Shown here: positions 50,300-58,205 of the stretch, piece after piece
How positions within the stretch are numbered: position 1 is the stretch's first letter
Layout: every line of letters starts with the position of its first letter
Assembly (NCBI RefSeq): GCF_001613065.1
Contig: NZ_BDBQ01000048.1
Span: forward strand, 90,592 to 154,591
From: Nocardia miyunensis NBRC 108239
Lineage (GTDB): Bacteria > Actinomycetota > Actinomycetes > Mycobacteriales > Mycobacteriaceae
Reading direction: 5' to 3'
DNA length: 64,000 bases
Made by a program: the position numbers and the translations under genes
The notes under the pieces: generated by a model
What the model was told of the DNA's origin: nothing
The model's database searches: none
Seen by the model: only the letters and a program-made list of their open reading frames with translations

Positions 50300-50322
50300 G
50301 ATTTGATACATAGCATCTCAAA
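50300..50322 (-). promoter_or_regulatory. Class A operator
   Basis: Minus-strand 23-mer starting TTTGAGATGCTATG and ending TATCAAATC; an imperfect dyad (TTTGAGA versus TATCAAA). It lies about 40 bp before the leader ORF that precedes the NorE-like gene. Confidence 0.55.
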
Positions 50323-50364
50323 TAGTGGGCCATGAGCGCCCCGGAGACCAGCTGGAGGAATCCC

Positions 50365-50415
50365 ATGGCACACGTCCGCGACACCGGTCGCGCGAGGAAG
50401 GCCGGCACCCGATGA
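50365..50415 (+). CDS. Possible 16-codon leader peptide coupled to the NorE-like gene
   Basis: ATG 50365 follows a strong GGAGGA site and reads MAHVRDTGRARKAGTR, then TGA. The stop overlaps the ATG of the NorE-like gene (ATGA), so translation would be coupled. The peptide is basic and resembles no family. It may be a chance frame. Confidence 0.4.
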   Translation: MAHVRDTGRARKAGTR

Positions 50416-51017
50416 CCGCCCTGACCAACAAGGCGGCCACCTGGGCCGAAACGCCCCCGCGGGAACGACACATACCGGGCGAGTCGGGCCTGTGGATCCT
50501 GCTGTTCGGCGATATGACGGTGTTCCTCATTCTGTTCGGGGTCTACCTGCACGCCCGCGGTCCGCAGAAGGCGCTCTTCGACCACGCCCAGGAAACCCTG
50601 AACCGTGATCTCGGCGCGCTGAACACGGTGCTGCTGCTGATCAGCTCGCTTCTGGTGGCCATGGCCGTGCGGGCGGTGCGCGGTGAGCATCGCCGGCTCG
50701 CGCCCCCGCTCATGTTCGGGGCGATGGCCTGCGGCGTGGGCTTCATCGCGGTCAAGGCGTTCGAATACCACGCGAGGATCGCGGCCGGGCAGACTCCGAA
50801 CACCAACCCGTTCTACATGTACTACTTCGTTCTGACGGGACTGCATCTGGCCCATCTGATCATCGGTCTCGCGGTACTGCTCGCGCTGTCCGTGCTGGCC
50901 CGCAAGCCCGAACTGGGCAAGATGCAACTGGCTTTTTTCGAGGGCGGGGCCTGCTTCTGGCATATGGTCGACCTGCTCTGGATCGTCATCTTCCCCCTGA
51001 TCTTCCTGGTGCGGTGA
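50412..51017 (+). CDS. NorE-like / cytochrome c oxidase subunit III-type protein
   Basis: A 201-residue membrane protein of the haem-copper oxidase subunit III family, in the NorE size class. Segments GESGLWILLFGDMTVFLILFGVYLH, ALNTVLLLISSLLVAMAVRAVRG, AFEYHARIAAG and GLHLAHLIIGLAV, then EGGACFWHMVDLLWIVIFPLIFLV, are standard; GLHLxHxxxG and WHxVDxxWxxxF are conserved. It has no haem or copper site of its own. The small subunit gene follows 3 bp later. No subunit I (CtaD/NorB) is in the window. Confidence 0.9.
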   Translation: MTALTNKAATWAETPPRERHIPGESGLWILLFGDMTVFLILFGVYLHARGPQKALFDHAQETLNRDLGALNTVLLLISSLLVAMAVRAVRGEHRRLAPPLMFGAMACGVGFIAVKAFEYHARIAAGQTPNTNPFYMYYFVLTGLHLAHLIIGLAVLLALSVLARKPELGKMQLAFFEGGACFWHMVDLLWIVIFPLIFLVR

Positions 51018-51020
51018 GCC

Positions 51021-51296
51021 ATGCAGAACCTCCTTCGAACTAAAACCACGGCCATCTGGCTGCTGCTGATCACGGCAACCGCGCTGTCCTGGGCCATCGG
51101 CTCGGGCCACGGCTTCGGCGGTGACGGCCGAACCGCGGCAAGTCTCACAATTCTCCTGGTCGCGGTACTGAAGATGCGCCTCGTCGGCCGATACTTCATG
51201 GAACTGCGCGACGCACCGCTCGCCCTGCTCGCACTTTTCGAGGGCTACTGCGTCCTGGTCCTCGGCGTGACCGCCGGAATGTACCTGCTGGCCTGA
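51021..51296 (+). CDS. NorF-like small subunit (cytochrome c oxidase subunit IV-type)
   Basis: A 91-residue protein with three membrane helices: TAIWLLLITATALSWAIG, AASLTILLVAVLKMRLVGRYFMELR and ALLALFEGYCVLVLGVTAG. K-M-R-L-V-G-x-Y-F-M-E-L-R is the family signature of prokaryotic subunit IV/NorF. It starts 3 bp after the NorE-like stop. As with its partner, it would normally accompany a catalytic oxidase or NO reductase that I do not see here. Confidence 0.85.
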   Translation: MQNLLRTKTTAIWLLLITATALSWAIGSGHGFGGDGRTAASLTILLVAVLKMRLVGRYFMELRDAPLALLALFEGYCVLVLGVTAGMYLLA

Positions 51297-51345
51297 CCAC
51301 CGGGCATACACCGGCTCTATGGAGCGTGGGGCCGGATCGGGGCGG

Positions 51346-52149
51346 CTACCGCCGAAGGGCCTGCTCCGGGACGTCGGCGGAATCCGGCGTCCACGCCGGC
51401 TCTCCGGCGCGTCCGTCGCGGCGCAGGCGGTGGATCCACCAGGCCAACGCGCTCAACGCCACGAACGCCGCGACCCCGAGGAGCAGGTACTGCCAGGTGC
51501 GGAAGGCCGGCCCGTACGCCCCCGCCGTCACCGCCCACCACAGCACGACCATGGCCGCGAAACATCCGTAGATCACCGGCGATTGCGCGATCGCGGACCT
51601 GCGGCGTAACACCAGCGGAACCACGGCCAGCGGGATGAGATACAACGTCACCGCGGCCAGCGCCTGATAGAGCGGATCGTCCCAGACGGTCTTCAGATAC
51701 TCCCAGCACACCACGGTCAGCGCCGTCCCGGCGAGCACCAGGGCGTTCCACTGCGCTTGCGTCCCCCGGGGGAGGTATTCCTTGCGGCCGAACTTCATGG
51801 CCTGCGCCAGGAATACGCACTCGAGCAGCAGCGCGCTGAGCAGCCCGACCCAGAACAGTTCGAAAAACCAGTGATGGAGGCGATGAAACCAGGTGTCGAA
51901 CCGGACAACCACGCCCAGATCGTGCGCGAACCACAGGAAGGTGCACGGCAGGGGAATCGAGATCCATCCTTCCCGGCGCGTCATCACCACCGCGGTCACC
52001 ATCGCGATCGTCTGCAGCACCATCGCCAGGCCGAAGCCGACCATGATCGGGATCGTGTGCTTGTCGAGAGCATCCAGAATCAGCCGCGTGTCGTACACAT
52101 CGCGCGATGCTACCGGGATTTTTCGCCGGATTCCGCATTTTTGCGACAC
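51346..52149 (-). CDS. Multi-pass membrane protein with WFHxxHHWF motif (copy 2)
   Basis: A protein of up to 267 residues with about seven hydrophobic segments, paralogous to 1788-2552. Conserved: FLWFAHDLGVVVRF, TWFHRLHHWFFELFWVG, LLECVFLAQAMKFGRKEYLPRG. The His and acid residues of that block are the same as in copy 1. The start is uncertain: GTG at 52149 gives an extra 17-residue N-terminus (SQKCGIRRKIPVAS) and a GTG at 52098 (VYDTRLILDAL) a shorter one. It lies next to the NorEF-like genes and is convergent with them. Confidence 0.65.
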   Translation of the reverse strand: MSQKCGIRRKIPVASRDVYDTRLILDALDKHTIPIMVGFGLAMVLQTIAMVTAVVMTRREGWISIPLPCTFLWFAHDLGVVVRFDTWFHRLHHWFFELFWVGLLSALLLECVFLAQAMKFGRKEYLPRGTQAQWNALVLAGTALTVVCWEYLKTVWDDPLYQALAAVTLYLIPLAVVPLVLRRRSAIAQSPVIYGCFAAMVVLWWAVTAGAYGPAFRTWQYLLLGVAAFVALSALAWWIHRLRRDGRAGEPAWTPDSADVPEQALRR

Positions 52150-52316
52150 AGCGTATGTTAATTTTGCCGTCGATCGGGGCCGCGTCGGCCTCGAAAACCC
52201 TCGCGCGCAATCGACGTCGATACCACGGACTCGATCGGCTCATCCCCCGGTCGAAGCCCCGATTCCCGACAAGACCTTGTGACTGAACACACTGTTCATA
52301 TAGCATGTACATCACC

Positions 52317-52332
52317 CAGTCTGAACAGACTG
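52317..52332. promoter_or_regulatory. Palindrome before the transglycosylase gene
   Basis: CAGTCTGAACAGACTG has 7-bp arms around AA. It shares GTCTG...CAGAC with class C but with a shorter centre. It lies just before the possible ATG at 52334. Confidence 0.45.
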
Positions 52333-52420
52333 TATGGCCATCGGCCGAGGTAATCACAGCCGAAAGCAGTGGGGCGGCCGGACGGTTCGCGCCCCGCGGA
52401 ATCCGAAGTCGGTGAATGCG

Positions 52421-53476
52421 ATGTCATTTCGTCCAGCAACCGTTTCTATGCTCGCCATCGCCGGGATTCTCGTGGCAGGGTCATCCGCCACGGGATCGTC
52501 GAACAGCAGCGGCGCCACCGGCACGCGCTCGGTGCCGGCGCCACTCGCCGCAGCGGCCCCCAGCCCCGCAGCGGAAGCGCCGGTGGGATTCGTGCCGGCC
52601 GAAGTGCCTGCCCCGTTGCTCCCACACGCGGGCAGGATGTTGACCACCCCGCAGCTGCCGGGCGAAACGGATGCGCAAGCCGGGCCACAGCTCGTCGCCC
52701 AGCACGACATCCCGGATCTGCCCGCGGTCCGAGGAATTCCCGAAATAGTGTTGGCCGCCTACCGGAATGCCGAGCTGCGACTGGCCCAGATCGAGCCGCA
52801 CTGCGGCCTGTCCTGGGAGCTGCTGGCCGGTATCGGCCGGATCGAATCCGGCCACGCCGACGGTGGCAACACCGACGCCGCGGGCACCACCAGGTTCCCG
52901 ATTCTCGGCCCGGCCCTGAACGGCACCCTGCCCGGCAACGAGGTCATCAAGGATGCGAGCGGCGGTTATGTACGCGCCGTCGGGCCGATGCAGTTCCTGC
53001 CGAGCACCTGGCGCATCTACGCCGACTCCGGCGCCGACATCAACAACGTGTTCGACGCGGCGCTGACCGCGGGCAAGTATCTGTGCTCGGGCGGCCTGGA
53101 CCTGCGTAGTCCGGCCCAGGAACTGCGCGCGGTACTGCGGTACAACAACTCGATGGCCTATGCCGAGAATGTGCTCAGCTGGGCGTCGATCTACCGCAGC
53201 GGCGGCGCCGGTTCCGTCATGACCGGCACACTGCCACGCACTCCCGAATCCCTCGACGCGACCACTGATGCGCCGGTGAACCCGGCGCCGTCCACCCCGG
53301 CCGATTCCGCGCCCGCCCACACACCCACGCCGACACCGCAGCCGACCACGCCGATGATCGTCATCCCCGGCCTTCCCCCGATACCCTGCGGCATCTTCTG
53401 CCCGCCTCCTGCGGTACACGCTCCCGAACCGGCTCCGGCGGCGCCCGCACCGAGCCCGGAGGCACCGGCACGGTGA
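52421..53476 (+). CDS. Secreted lytic murein transglycosylase (SLT_2/MltB type)
   Basis: A 351-residue exported protein. A signal peptide (SMLAIAGILVAGSSA) leads to a Ser/Ala/Pro-rich linker, then the lysozyme-like domain: CGLSWELLAGIGRIESGHAD, whose Glu is the catalytic acid, and GPMQFLPSTWRIYADSGADI, then LRAVLRYNNSMAYAENVLSWASIYR. A Pro-rich C-terminal tail (TPTPTPQPTTP then PGLPPIPCGIFCPP) ends it. The role is peptidoglycan turnover, not obviously linked to the catabolic genes. I chose ATG 52421; an ATG at 52334 would add a charged 29-residue N-terminus. Confidence 0.85.
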   Translation: MSFRPATVSMLAIAGILVAGSSATGSSNSSGATGTRSVPAPLAAAAPSPAAEAPVGFVPAEVPAPLLPHAGRMLTTPQLPGETDAQAGPQLVAQHDIPDLPAVRGIPEIVLAAYRNAELRLAQIEPHCGLSWELLAGIGRIESGHADGGNTDAAGTTRFPILGPALNGTLPGNEVIKDASGGYVRAVGPMQFLPSTWRIYADSGADINNVFDAALTAGKYLCSGGLDLRSPAQELRAVLRYNNSMAYAENVLSWASIYRSGGAGSVMTGTLPRTPESLDATTDAPVNPAPSTPADSAPAHTPTPTPQPTTPMIVIPGLPPIPCGIFCPPPAVHAPEPAPAAPAPSPEAPAR

Positions 53477-53527
53477 CGTGAGGGCCGCACCGGCGCCACG
53501 GTGACGTGAGGGCCGCACCGGCGCCAC
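53472..53527 (+). repeat. 28-bp tandem direct repeat overlapping a stop codon
   Basis: Two identical 28-bp units at 53472-53499 and 53500-53527, each starting GGTGACGTGAGGGCC and ending GGCGCCAC. The first contains the transglycosylase TGA. Confidence 0.8.
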
Positions 53528-54140
53528 AGCGACAGTGCGGTCACCGGACCGGGGTCATCGTCGGGGCCTGGACGATGAACGGGTTCCGGCGCGATTCGAA
53601 AAGTCCACGGCGGCAGAACAGTCCTCCAGTCGCGACTATCGGCCAGGACGACCGCACCGAGGGCTCCGACCGACAGTTCCTGCCACATGAACCAGAACCG
53701 GTCCTGTCCCGGAGTCCCGAACCGCGCGTGGCCAGTTCGTCTTCGCCGCGGGTCGCGGTATTCCATTCGGCGGCGCCCGTCGGTCTCTGCGCGTGTGCTC
53801 GGCCTGCGTCGGTCGGACGTGACCGCAGAGCTTGAAGCTGGTTACGGTAGGCGCGCGCAAGCTCGGCGACGAGCCGACGTCGCTCGGGACGCTGCGGTGA
53901 CGTCGCGATCGCGGCCATCGCGATTCCGTCCGATCGACTCGCAATCGGGGATGAGCGATACACCGATCGACTTTCCTTGATATCAAGGATCTATTCGCGA
54001 CCCGCGAGTCCGAGAATTCGACCCGGCGCGAGCCGCGGCGAGCCGGAGAGCATCCGGCCATACGTTGGATTAATGCTGCTCCGGCCTCGCTGACGTATCC
54101 CGCCGCGCCGGGTCGGCTCCGCGGGCTGCGTGCGGTGGTG
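53528..54140. other. Intergenic region downstream of the transglycosylase
   Basis: About 610 bp. A 16-bp perfect palindrome TCCTTGATATCAAGGA lies at 53974-53989. I found no protein-like frame with family motifs and no RNA gene. Confidence 0.4.
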
Positions 54141-55145
54141 TCAGCGCGCGAAGGTCTCGGTCGCCCCCTCGGCGTTCATACTCTCCCGGATGGCTTCCTG
54201 GGCGGTCGGCGGCAGGGTGTGCAGGATATCCAGTACTCGGCGGCGACGGCGTTCCACGGCCTGGCGGACCGGCATGCCGGGCGTGGCCTTCATCTGCGGA
54301 ATGATGCCCTCGATCTCCTCGGTGGCCGAGTCGTAGTGGCCGGCGTCAGCGAGCGCCTGCTCACGCGCCATCTGCGCCTCGTCCTTCTCCTCGGACATAC
54401 CGATCGGACCGACCATGCGGCCGTTGAGGAACTGTCCCACCACCGGCTCCTCGGAGGTGAGCAACACCTCACGCGGGCCGAACATCACCAACCGCCGCCG
54501 GAACAGCATGCCGATGTTGTCGGGCACAGTCCGGGCCAGGTTGATGTTGTGCGTGACGATCAGGATCGTCGCGTCGATCTGCGCGTTGATATCGATCAGC
54601 AACTGCGCCAGATACGTGGTGCGCACCGGATCCAGACCCGAGTCCGGCTCATCGACCAGGATGATCTGCGGGTCCAGCACCAACGCGCGAGCCAGACCGG
54701 CACGCTTGCGCATACCACCGGAGATCTCCCCGGGCAGCTTGTTCTCCGCACCCAGCAGACCGGTGAGCTCGAGCTTCTCCATCACGATCTTCTTGATCTC
54801 GGATTCACTCTTCTTGGTGTGCTCACGCAACGGGAACGCGGTGTTGTCGTACAGGTTCATCGACCCGAACAACGCGCCGTCCTGGAACAACACACCGAAC
54901 AGCTTGCGGATCTCGTACAACTCCTTGTTGGAGCAGGTGGTGATATCCGTGCCATCGATGAAGATCGAGCCACGCTCGGGGCGCAGCAGACCGATCAACG
55001 ACTTCAGGAACACCGACTTACCGGTACCGGAGGGACCGAGCAGCGCGCTGACTTCTCCCGTCGGCAGCGTCAGGCTGACATCTTGCCAGATATTCTGCGA
55101 CCCAAAGCTTTTGGTCACACCAACTGTGCTCACTTCGATGCCCAT
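54141..55145 (-). CDS. mceG: MceG/Mkl-type ABC transporter ATPase
   Basis: A 334-residue ATPase that powers Mce transporters. Walker A is GPSGTGKS (37-44), the signature ISGGMRKR (141-148) and Walker B ILVDEPDSGLDP. A C-terminal extension (EEIEGIIPQM, then RRRRVLDILHTLPPTAQEAIRESM) is typical of MceG. It is not next to the mce operon, 10 kb away, as in mycobacteria where mceG stands apart. ATG 55145 has GAGGAGG upstream; a longer frame would cover the divergent promoter. It is divergent from the double-TetR gene at 55327. Confidence 0.93.
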   Translation of the reverse strand: MGIEVSTVGVTKSFGSQNIWQDVSLTLPTGEVSALLGPSGTGKSVFLKSLIGLLRPERGSIFIDGTDITTCSNKELYEIRKLFGVLFQDGALFGSMNLYDNTAFPLREHTKKSESEIKKIVMEKLELTGLLGAENKLPGEISGGMRKRAGLARALVLDPQIILVDEPDSGLDPVRTTYLAQLLIDINAQIDATILIVTHNINLARTVPDNIGMLFRRRLVMFGPREVLLTSEEPVVGQFLNGRMVGPIGMSEEKDEAQMAREQALADAGHYDSATEEIEGIIPQMKATPGMPVRQAVERRRRRVLDILHTLPPTAQEAIRESMNAEGATETFAR

Positions 55146-55326
55146 CGTGGCCCTCCTCGAGGATCGAGATATCCGAATCCGCCGCCCGGCACGAAGATCA
55201 TCGCCCGTGTGACGCGCGCTACAGGCAGCGTATGTGGCACTGAACACTTTGTCTACACTGGATGTATGAACTGTCTGGTAGGAAGAATTCCGAGAGTATC
55301 CGAACGAGCAGGTTAAGGTACCGAGT

Positions 55327-56640
55327 GTGAACACCAATTCGGTTGCGCGCCAACGTCCTCGACGGCACGACGGTCGAGGCGCGGCAGAACTCGCGGTGTT
55401 CGCGGCGACCGAGCAGCTGCTGCGGGAATCGTCCCTGAAGGACGTCACCGTCGCTCGGATCATCTCCCGCGCGCAGCTGTCGCGGGCGAACTTCTACCAC
55501 TACTTCGCATCGAAATACGACGTCGTCGCCGCGATGGTGGCGCGACTGCTCGAGGACCTCGACGCCAGCGAGGGGCCGATCCACGCCAAGCTCGGCCTCA
55601 CCCACCGGTCCGCCATGGAGGTCGACCTCCGGCATACGATCGACATCTGGTCCGAGCACAGCGCACTGATCTGCGCCGTGATCGAACACATCCACGTCGT
55701 ACCGCAGCTCGCGGCGGCCTGGAAGCTGATGCTGGACCGATTCGTGAGCGCCCTCGTCGAAGAGATCACCCATGAGCGGGCAACCGGCGCCGCCCCGGAC
55801 GGAGCCGCCGCGGAGATGATCGCGACCGTTCTGGTCTGCGGCTACGAGCGCTCCTTCTACGTCGGCGCCAGGCCGTACGACACCCGGCTACCCGACCCCG
55901 AGTCAGCCGTCGATTCGATCATTCACGTAACCCTGAGTGCCGTCTACGGCGAGTTGCTCGGCGGCGACCGAAGACCTGGCCGCCGGAAGTCGCGTTCGTC
56001 GCGACGACACACACCCGCCACACCGCCGGCCCAGCGACCGCCCGCCTCCCCCGGTGGCGGGGGCGACTCCGCCACCGCCACCACGATCCTGGAGGGGACG
56101 CGGGCACTGCTCGCCGAGCAGTCGATGGATCAGCTGAGCGTCGCCAAGATCCTCGAGTACGCCAAGATCTCCAGGGCCACGTTCTACTTCTACTTCGAAA
56201 ACAAGGATGACGTCTTCCTGGCGCTCTTCCGGGCGATCGCCGACAACATCGTCGCTCGATTCATGCGGCTCACGACCATCGACCGCACCGACCCCGACCA
56301 GGTCGAATCGGTCGTTATCCACGGGCTGGACCTCGATCCCGCGGACTTCGGCGTGCTACGAAACGCCATATACGAATGGTCGCACCGCCCCGGGCTCCGC
56401 GAGGCCTATCTCGCGACCATCGACCGGATTATCGGGATAGTGGAAGCAACGATCGACTCCGACCGTGCGGCCGGGCTCGCGGTCGCCGGCCCACCCGCGC
56501 CGCAGCTGGCAGCCGTACTCGTGTGGACCATTGAACGCAGTATCGCCGGATCGCTCGCGGGCGAAGCGCATGTGCAGGACACGCACGCGGTGGCCGCCCT
56601 CCTCGCCGACATCATGGTCACGACGATCTACGGACGCTGA
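55327..56640 (+). CDS. Double-TetR regulator (Mce3R-like)
   Basis: A 437-residue protein made of two TetR modules in tandem. The first helix-turn-helix reads LKDVTVARIISRAQLSRANFYHYFASKYDVV; a Pro/Ser/Arg-rich linker (about 215-240) leads to a second, LSVAKILEYAKISRATFYFYFENKDDVF. Each is followed by its own ligand-domain helices. Mce3R of Mycobacterium tuberculosis has the same tandem plan and represses an mce operon, so this is probably its homologue. GTG 55327 is the likely start. It is divergent from mceG across a 181-bp gap, so it may tie ATPase supply to lipid uptake. Confidence 0.92.
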   Translation: MNTNSVARQRPRRHDGRGAAELAVFAATEQLLRESSLKDVTVARIISRAQLSRANFYHYFASKYDVVAAMVARLLEDLDASEGPIHAKLGLTHRSAMEVDLRHTIDIWSEHSALICAVIEHIHVVPQLAAAWKLMLDRFVSALVEEITHERATGAAPDGAAAEMIATVLVCGYERSFYVGARPYDTRLPDPESAVDSIIHVTLSAVYGELLGGDRRPGRRKSRSSRRHTPATPPAQRPPASPGGGGDSATATTILEGTRALLAEQSMDQLSVAKILEYAKISRATFYFYFENKDDVFLALFRAIADNIVARFMRLTTIDRTDPDQVESVVIHGLDLDPADFGVLRNAIYEWSHRPGLREAYLATIDRIIGIVEATIDSDRAAGLAVAGPPAPQLAAVLVWTIERSIAGSLAGEAHVQDTHAVAALLADIMVTTIYGR

Positions 56641-56758
56641 TATCCGCCTCTCGACCAACCTCGGGTCACTGTGAACGACCCCTGACTCACACTCGGACGG
56701 CGGGTCCCGCACGGGGCCATCGATCGTAGGTATCGGCGATCGGTACGGATCGGTATAG

Positions 56759-56774
56759 TGAACGATCGTTGACA
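56759..56774. promoter_or_regulatory. Class B operator upstream of acyl-CoA dehydrogenase
   Basis: TGAACGATCGTTGACA with the perfect palindrome AACGATCGTT at 56761-56770. It lies about 95 bp before the dehydrogenase start, after the double-TetR gene. Confidence 0.65.
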
Positions 56775-56866
56775 TCCCGACGTGGAGACATTTTCGGTCG
56801 GCGTGGCCCGGATGCCGCCTGACGCGGTGATGCCGCGGGCCGAATCCTGAAAGCCGAGGTAATGAC

Positions 56867-58072
56867 GTGTCTGCGATTACCACCGATGCCCGGACGCCGA
56901 TCGCGGCGCCCTCGCTTCCGCTGCAGCCGAGCCAGGAAGAACGGCTGCTACGCGAGTCTGTCGCGGCGATCTCGCGCAAGTACGGGCCGGATTATTTCCA
57001 GCGCACCACCTCCGAAGGCGCGGCCCCGGCAAGTCTGCGGGAAGAACTTGCCGCAGCAGGCTTTCTCGGCGTCCACCTCCCAGCGGAGTGGGGAGGCGGA
57101 GGTGCCGGCCTGTTCGAACTGGCCGCGGTCGTCGAGGAAACCGCCGCCGCGGGCGTACCCGCGTTGAGCGCGGTGTTCTCCGCCGGCGTGAACGGCATCA
57201 TACTGGCCCGGCACGGGACCGCCGAGCAGAAACAGCGGTGGTTGCGGCCGATTGCCGAGCAGGCGATTCTGACGTCCTTCGCGATTACCGAGCCGGATGC
57301 CGGCACCAATTCCTTCGCAATCAACACCTGGGCGAGGCCCGACGGTGCCGACTACATCATCAACGGTGCTAAGTACTACATATCGGGCTTCGACGAGGCG
57401 CAGTATGCGATTGTGGTGGCTCGCACGGGCACCGACGAGAAGTCGGGCCGGGCCAAGCTGACGCTGTTCATCGTCGATACCGCCAGCGACGGCATCACCT
57501 ACCGGCACATCCCGACCGCGCTGCGGATACCGGAGCGACAGTTCGCCGTGCAGTTCGAGGATGTGCGCGTCCGCGCCGACCGCATAATCGGCGACCTGCA
57601 CCACGGCATGCGTGCGGCATTCGCCGGCATGAACGCTGAGCGCCTGCTGGTCTCGTCGATTTGCACCGGCGTGGGGCGTTACGCATTGGAAAAAGCCGCA
57701 AGATACGCGAGGGAGCGGGCCATCTGGCGTGGAGTTCCCATCGGCGCGTACCAGGGTGTCGCTCATCCCCTGGCGCAGGCCAAGATCGACCTCGAGCTCG
57801 CGAGACTGATGACAGCGAAAGCCTGCCTGCTCTACGACGGGGGTTTCGACCCGGCCGAAAGCGCCAACATCGCCAAGACCGCGGGCGTCGACGCGGGACT
57901 GCGTGCGCTCGACGCGGCGATTCAGGTCCACGGCGGAAATGGCGTTGCGGACGAGTACCAATTGGCGAACTACTGGTTCCTCTTGCGAATGCTCAAGATC
58001 GGACCGGTGTCGAAAGAGATGGTGCTCAATTTCATCGCCGAGCACACTCTCAGTCTACCGAAGTCCTACTGA
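56867..58072 (+). CDS. Acyl-CoA dehydrogenase
   Basis: A 401-residue acyl-CoA dehydrogenase. LTSFAITEPDAGTNSFAINTW, YIINGAKYYISGFDEAQYAIVV and VQVHGGNGVADEY-type C-terminal helix (AIQVHGGNGVADEYQLANYW) show the flavin and substrate regions. The final segment lacks the YEGT motif: KIGPVSKEMVLNFIAE. GTG 56867 is the likely start, after GAGGTAATGAC. Class B control is likely from 56761, and its neighbour TetR (58206) is the second class B paralogue. Confidence 0.92.
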   Translation: MSAITTDARTPIAAPSLPLQPSQEERLLRESVAAISRKYGPDYFQRTTSEGAAPASLREELAAAGFLGVHLPAEWGGGGAGLFELAAVVEETAAAGVPALSAVFSAGVNGIILARHGTAEQKQRWLRPIAEQAILTSFAITEPDAGTNSFAINTWARPDGADYIINGAKYYISGFDEAQYAIVVARTGTDEKSGRAKLTLFIVDTASDGITYRHIPTALRIPERQFAVQFEDVRVRADRIIGDLHHGMRAAFAGMNAERLLVSSICTGVGRYALEKAARYARERAIWRGVPIGAYQGVAHPLAQAKIDLELARLMTAKACLLYDGGFDPAESANIAKTAGVDAGLRALDAAIQVHGGNGVADEYQLANYWFLLRMLKIGPVSKEMVLNFIAEHTLSLPKSY

Positions 58073-58101
58073 CCCGCATCGTTCGCCGCGTGCCGGGTAC
58101 T

Positions 58102-58120
58102 GTGAATAATCATTCCTCAC
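58102..58120. promoter_or_regulatory. Class B-like element
   Basis: GTGAATAATCATTCCTCAC resembles the class B half-site GTGAANNATC in its left part and ends in CTCAC. It stands between the dehydrogenase and the TetR, 86 bp before the TetR start. Confidence 0.4.
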
Positions 58121-58183
58121 GGGCGAAAAACTCACAGTATCTGCAGGTAGAGTTCGCGGCGGAGGCGATCCGCACTTCTCAGC

Positions 58184-58205
58184 GATGTGAACATATGATC
58201 ACATC
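58184..58205. promoter_or_regulatory. Inverted repeat abutting the TetR start
   Basis: Arms GATGTGA (58184-58190) and TCACATC (58199-58205) are exact reverse complements, 8 bp apart, and end one base before the ATG at 58206. Likely autoregulatory. Confidence 0.55.

Noticed and set aside
15294..51296. A denitrification (nitric oxide reductase) locus
   Set aside because: norD/Q- and norE/F-like genes are present but the catalytic norB and norC are not in the window, and the two pairs lie 32 kb apart.
53541..54061. Open frames in the gap before mceG
   Set aside because: Arg/Pro/Ser-rich with no motif or convincing start.
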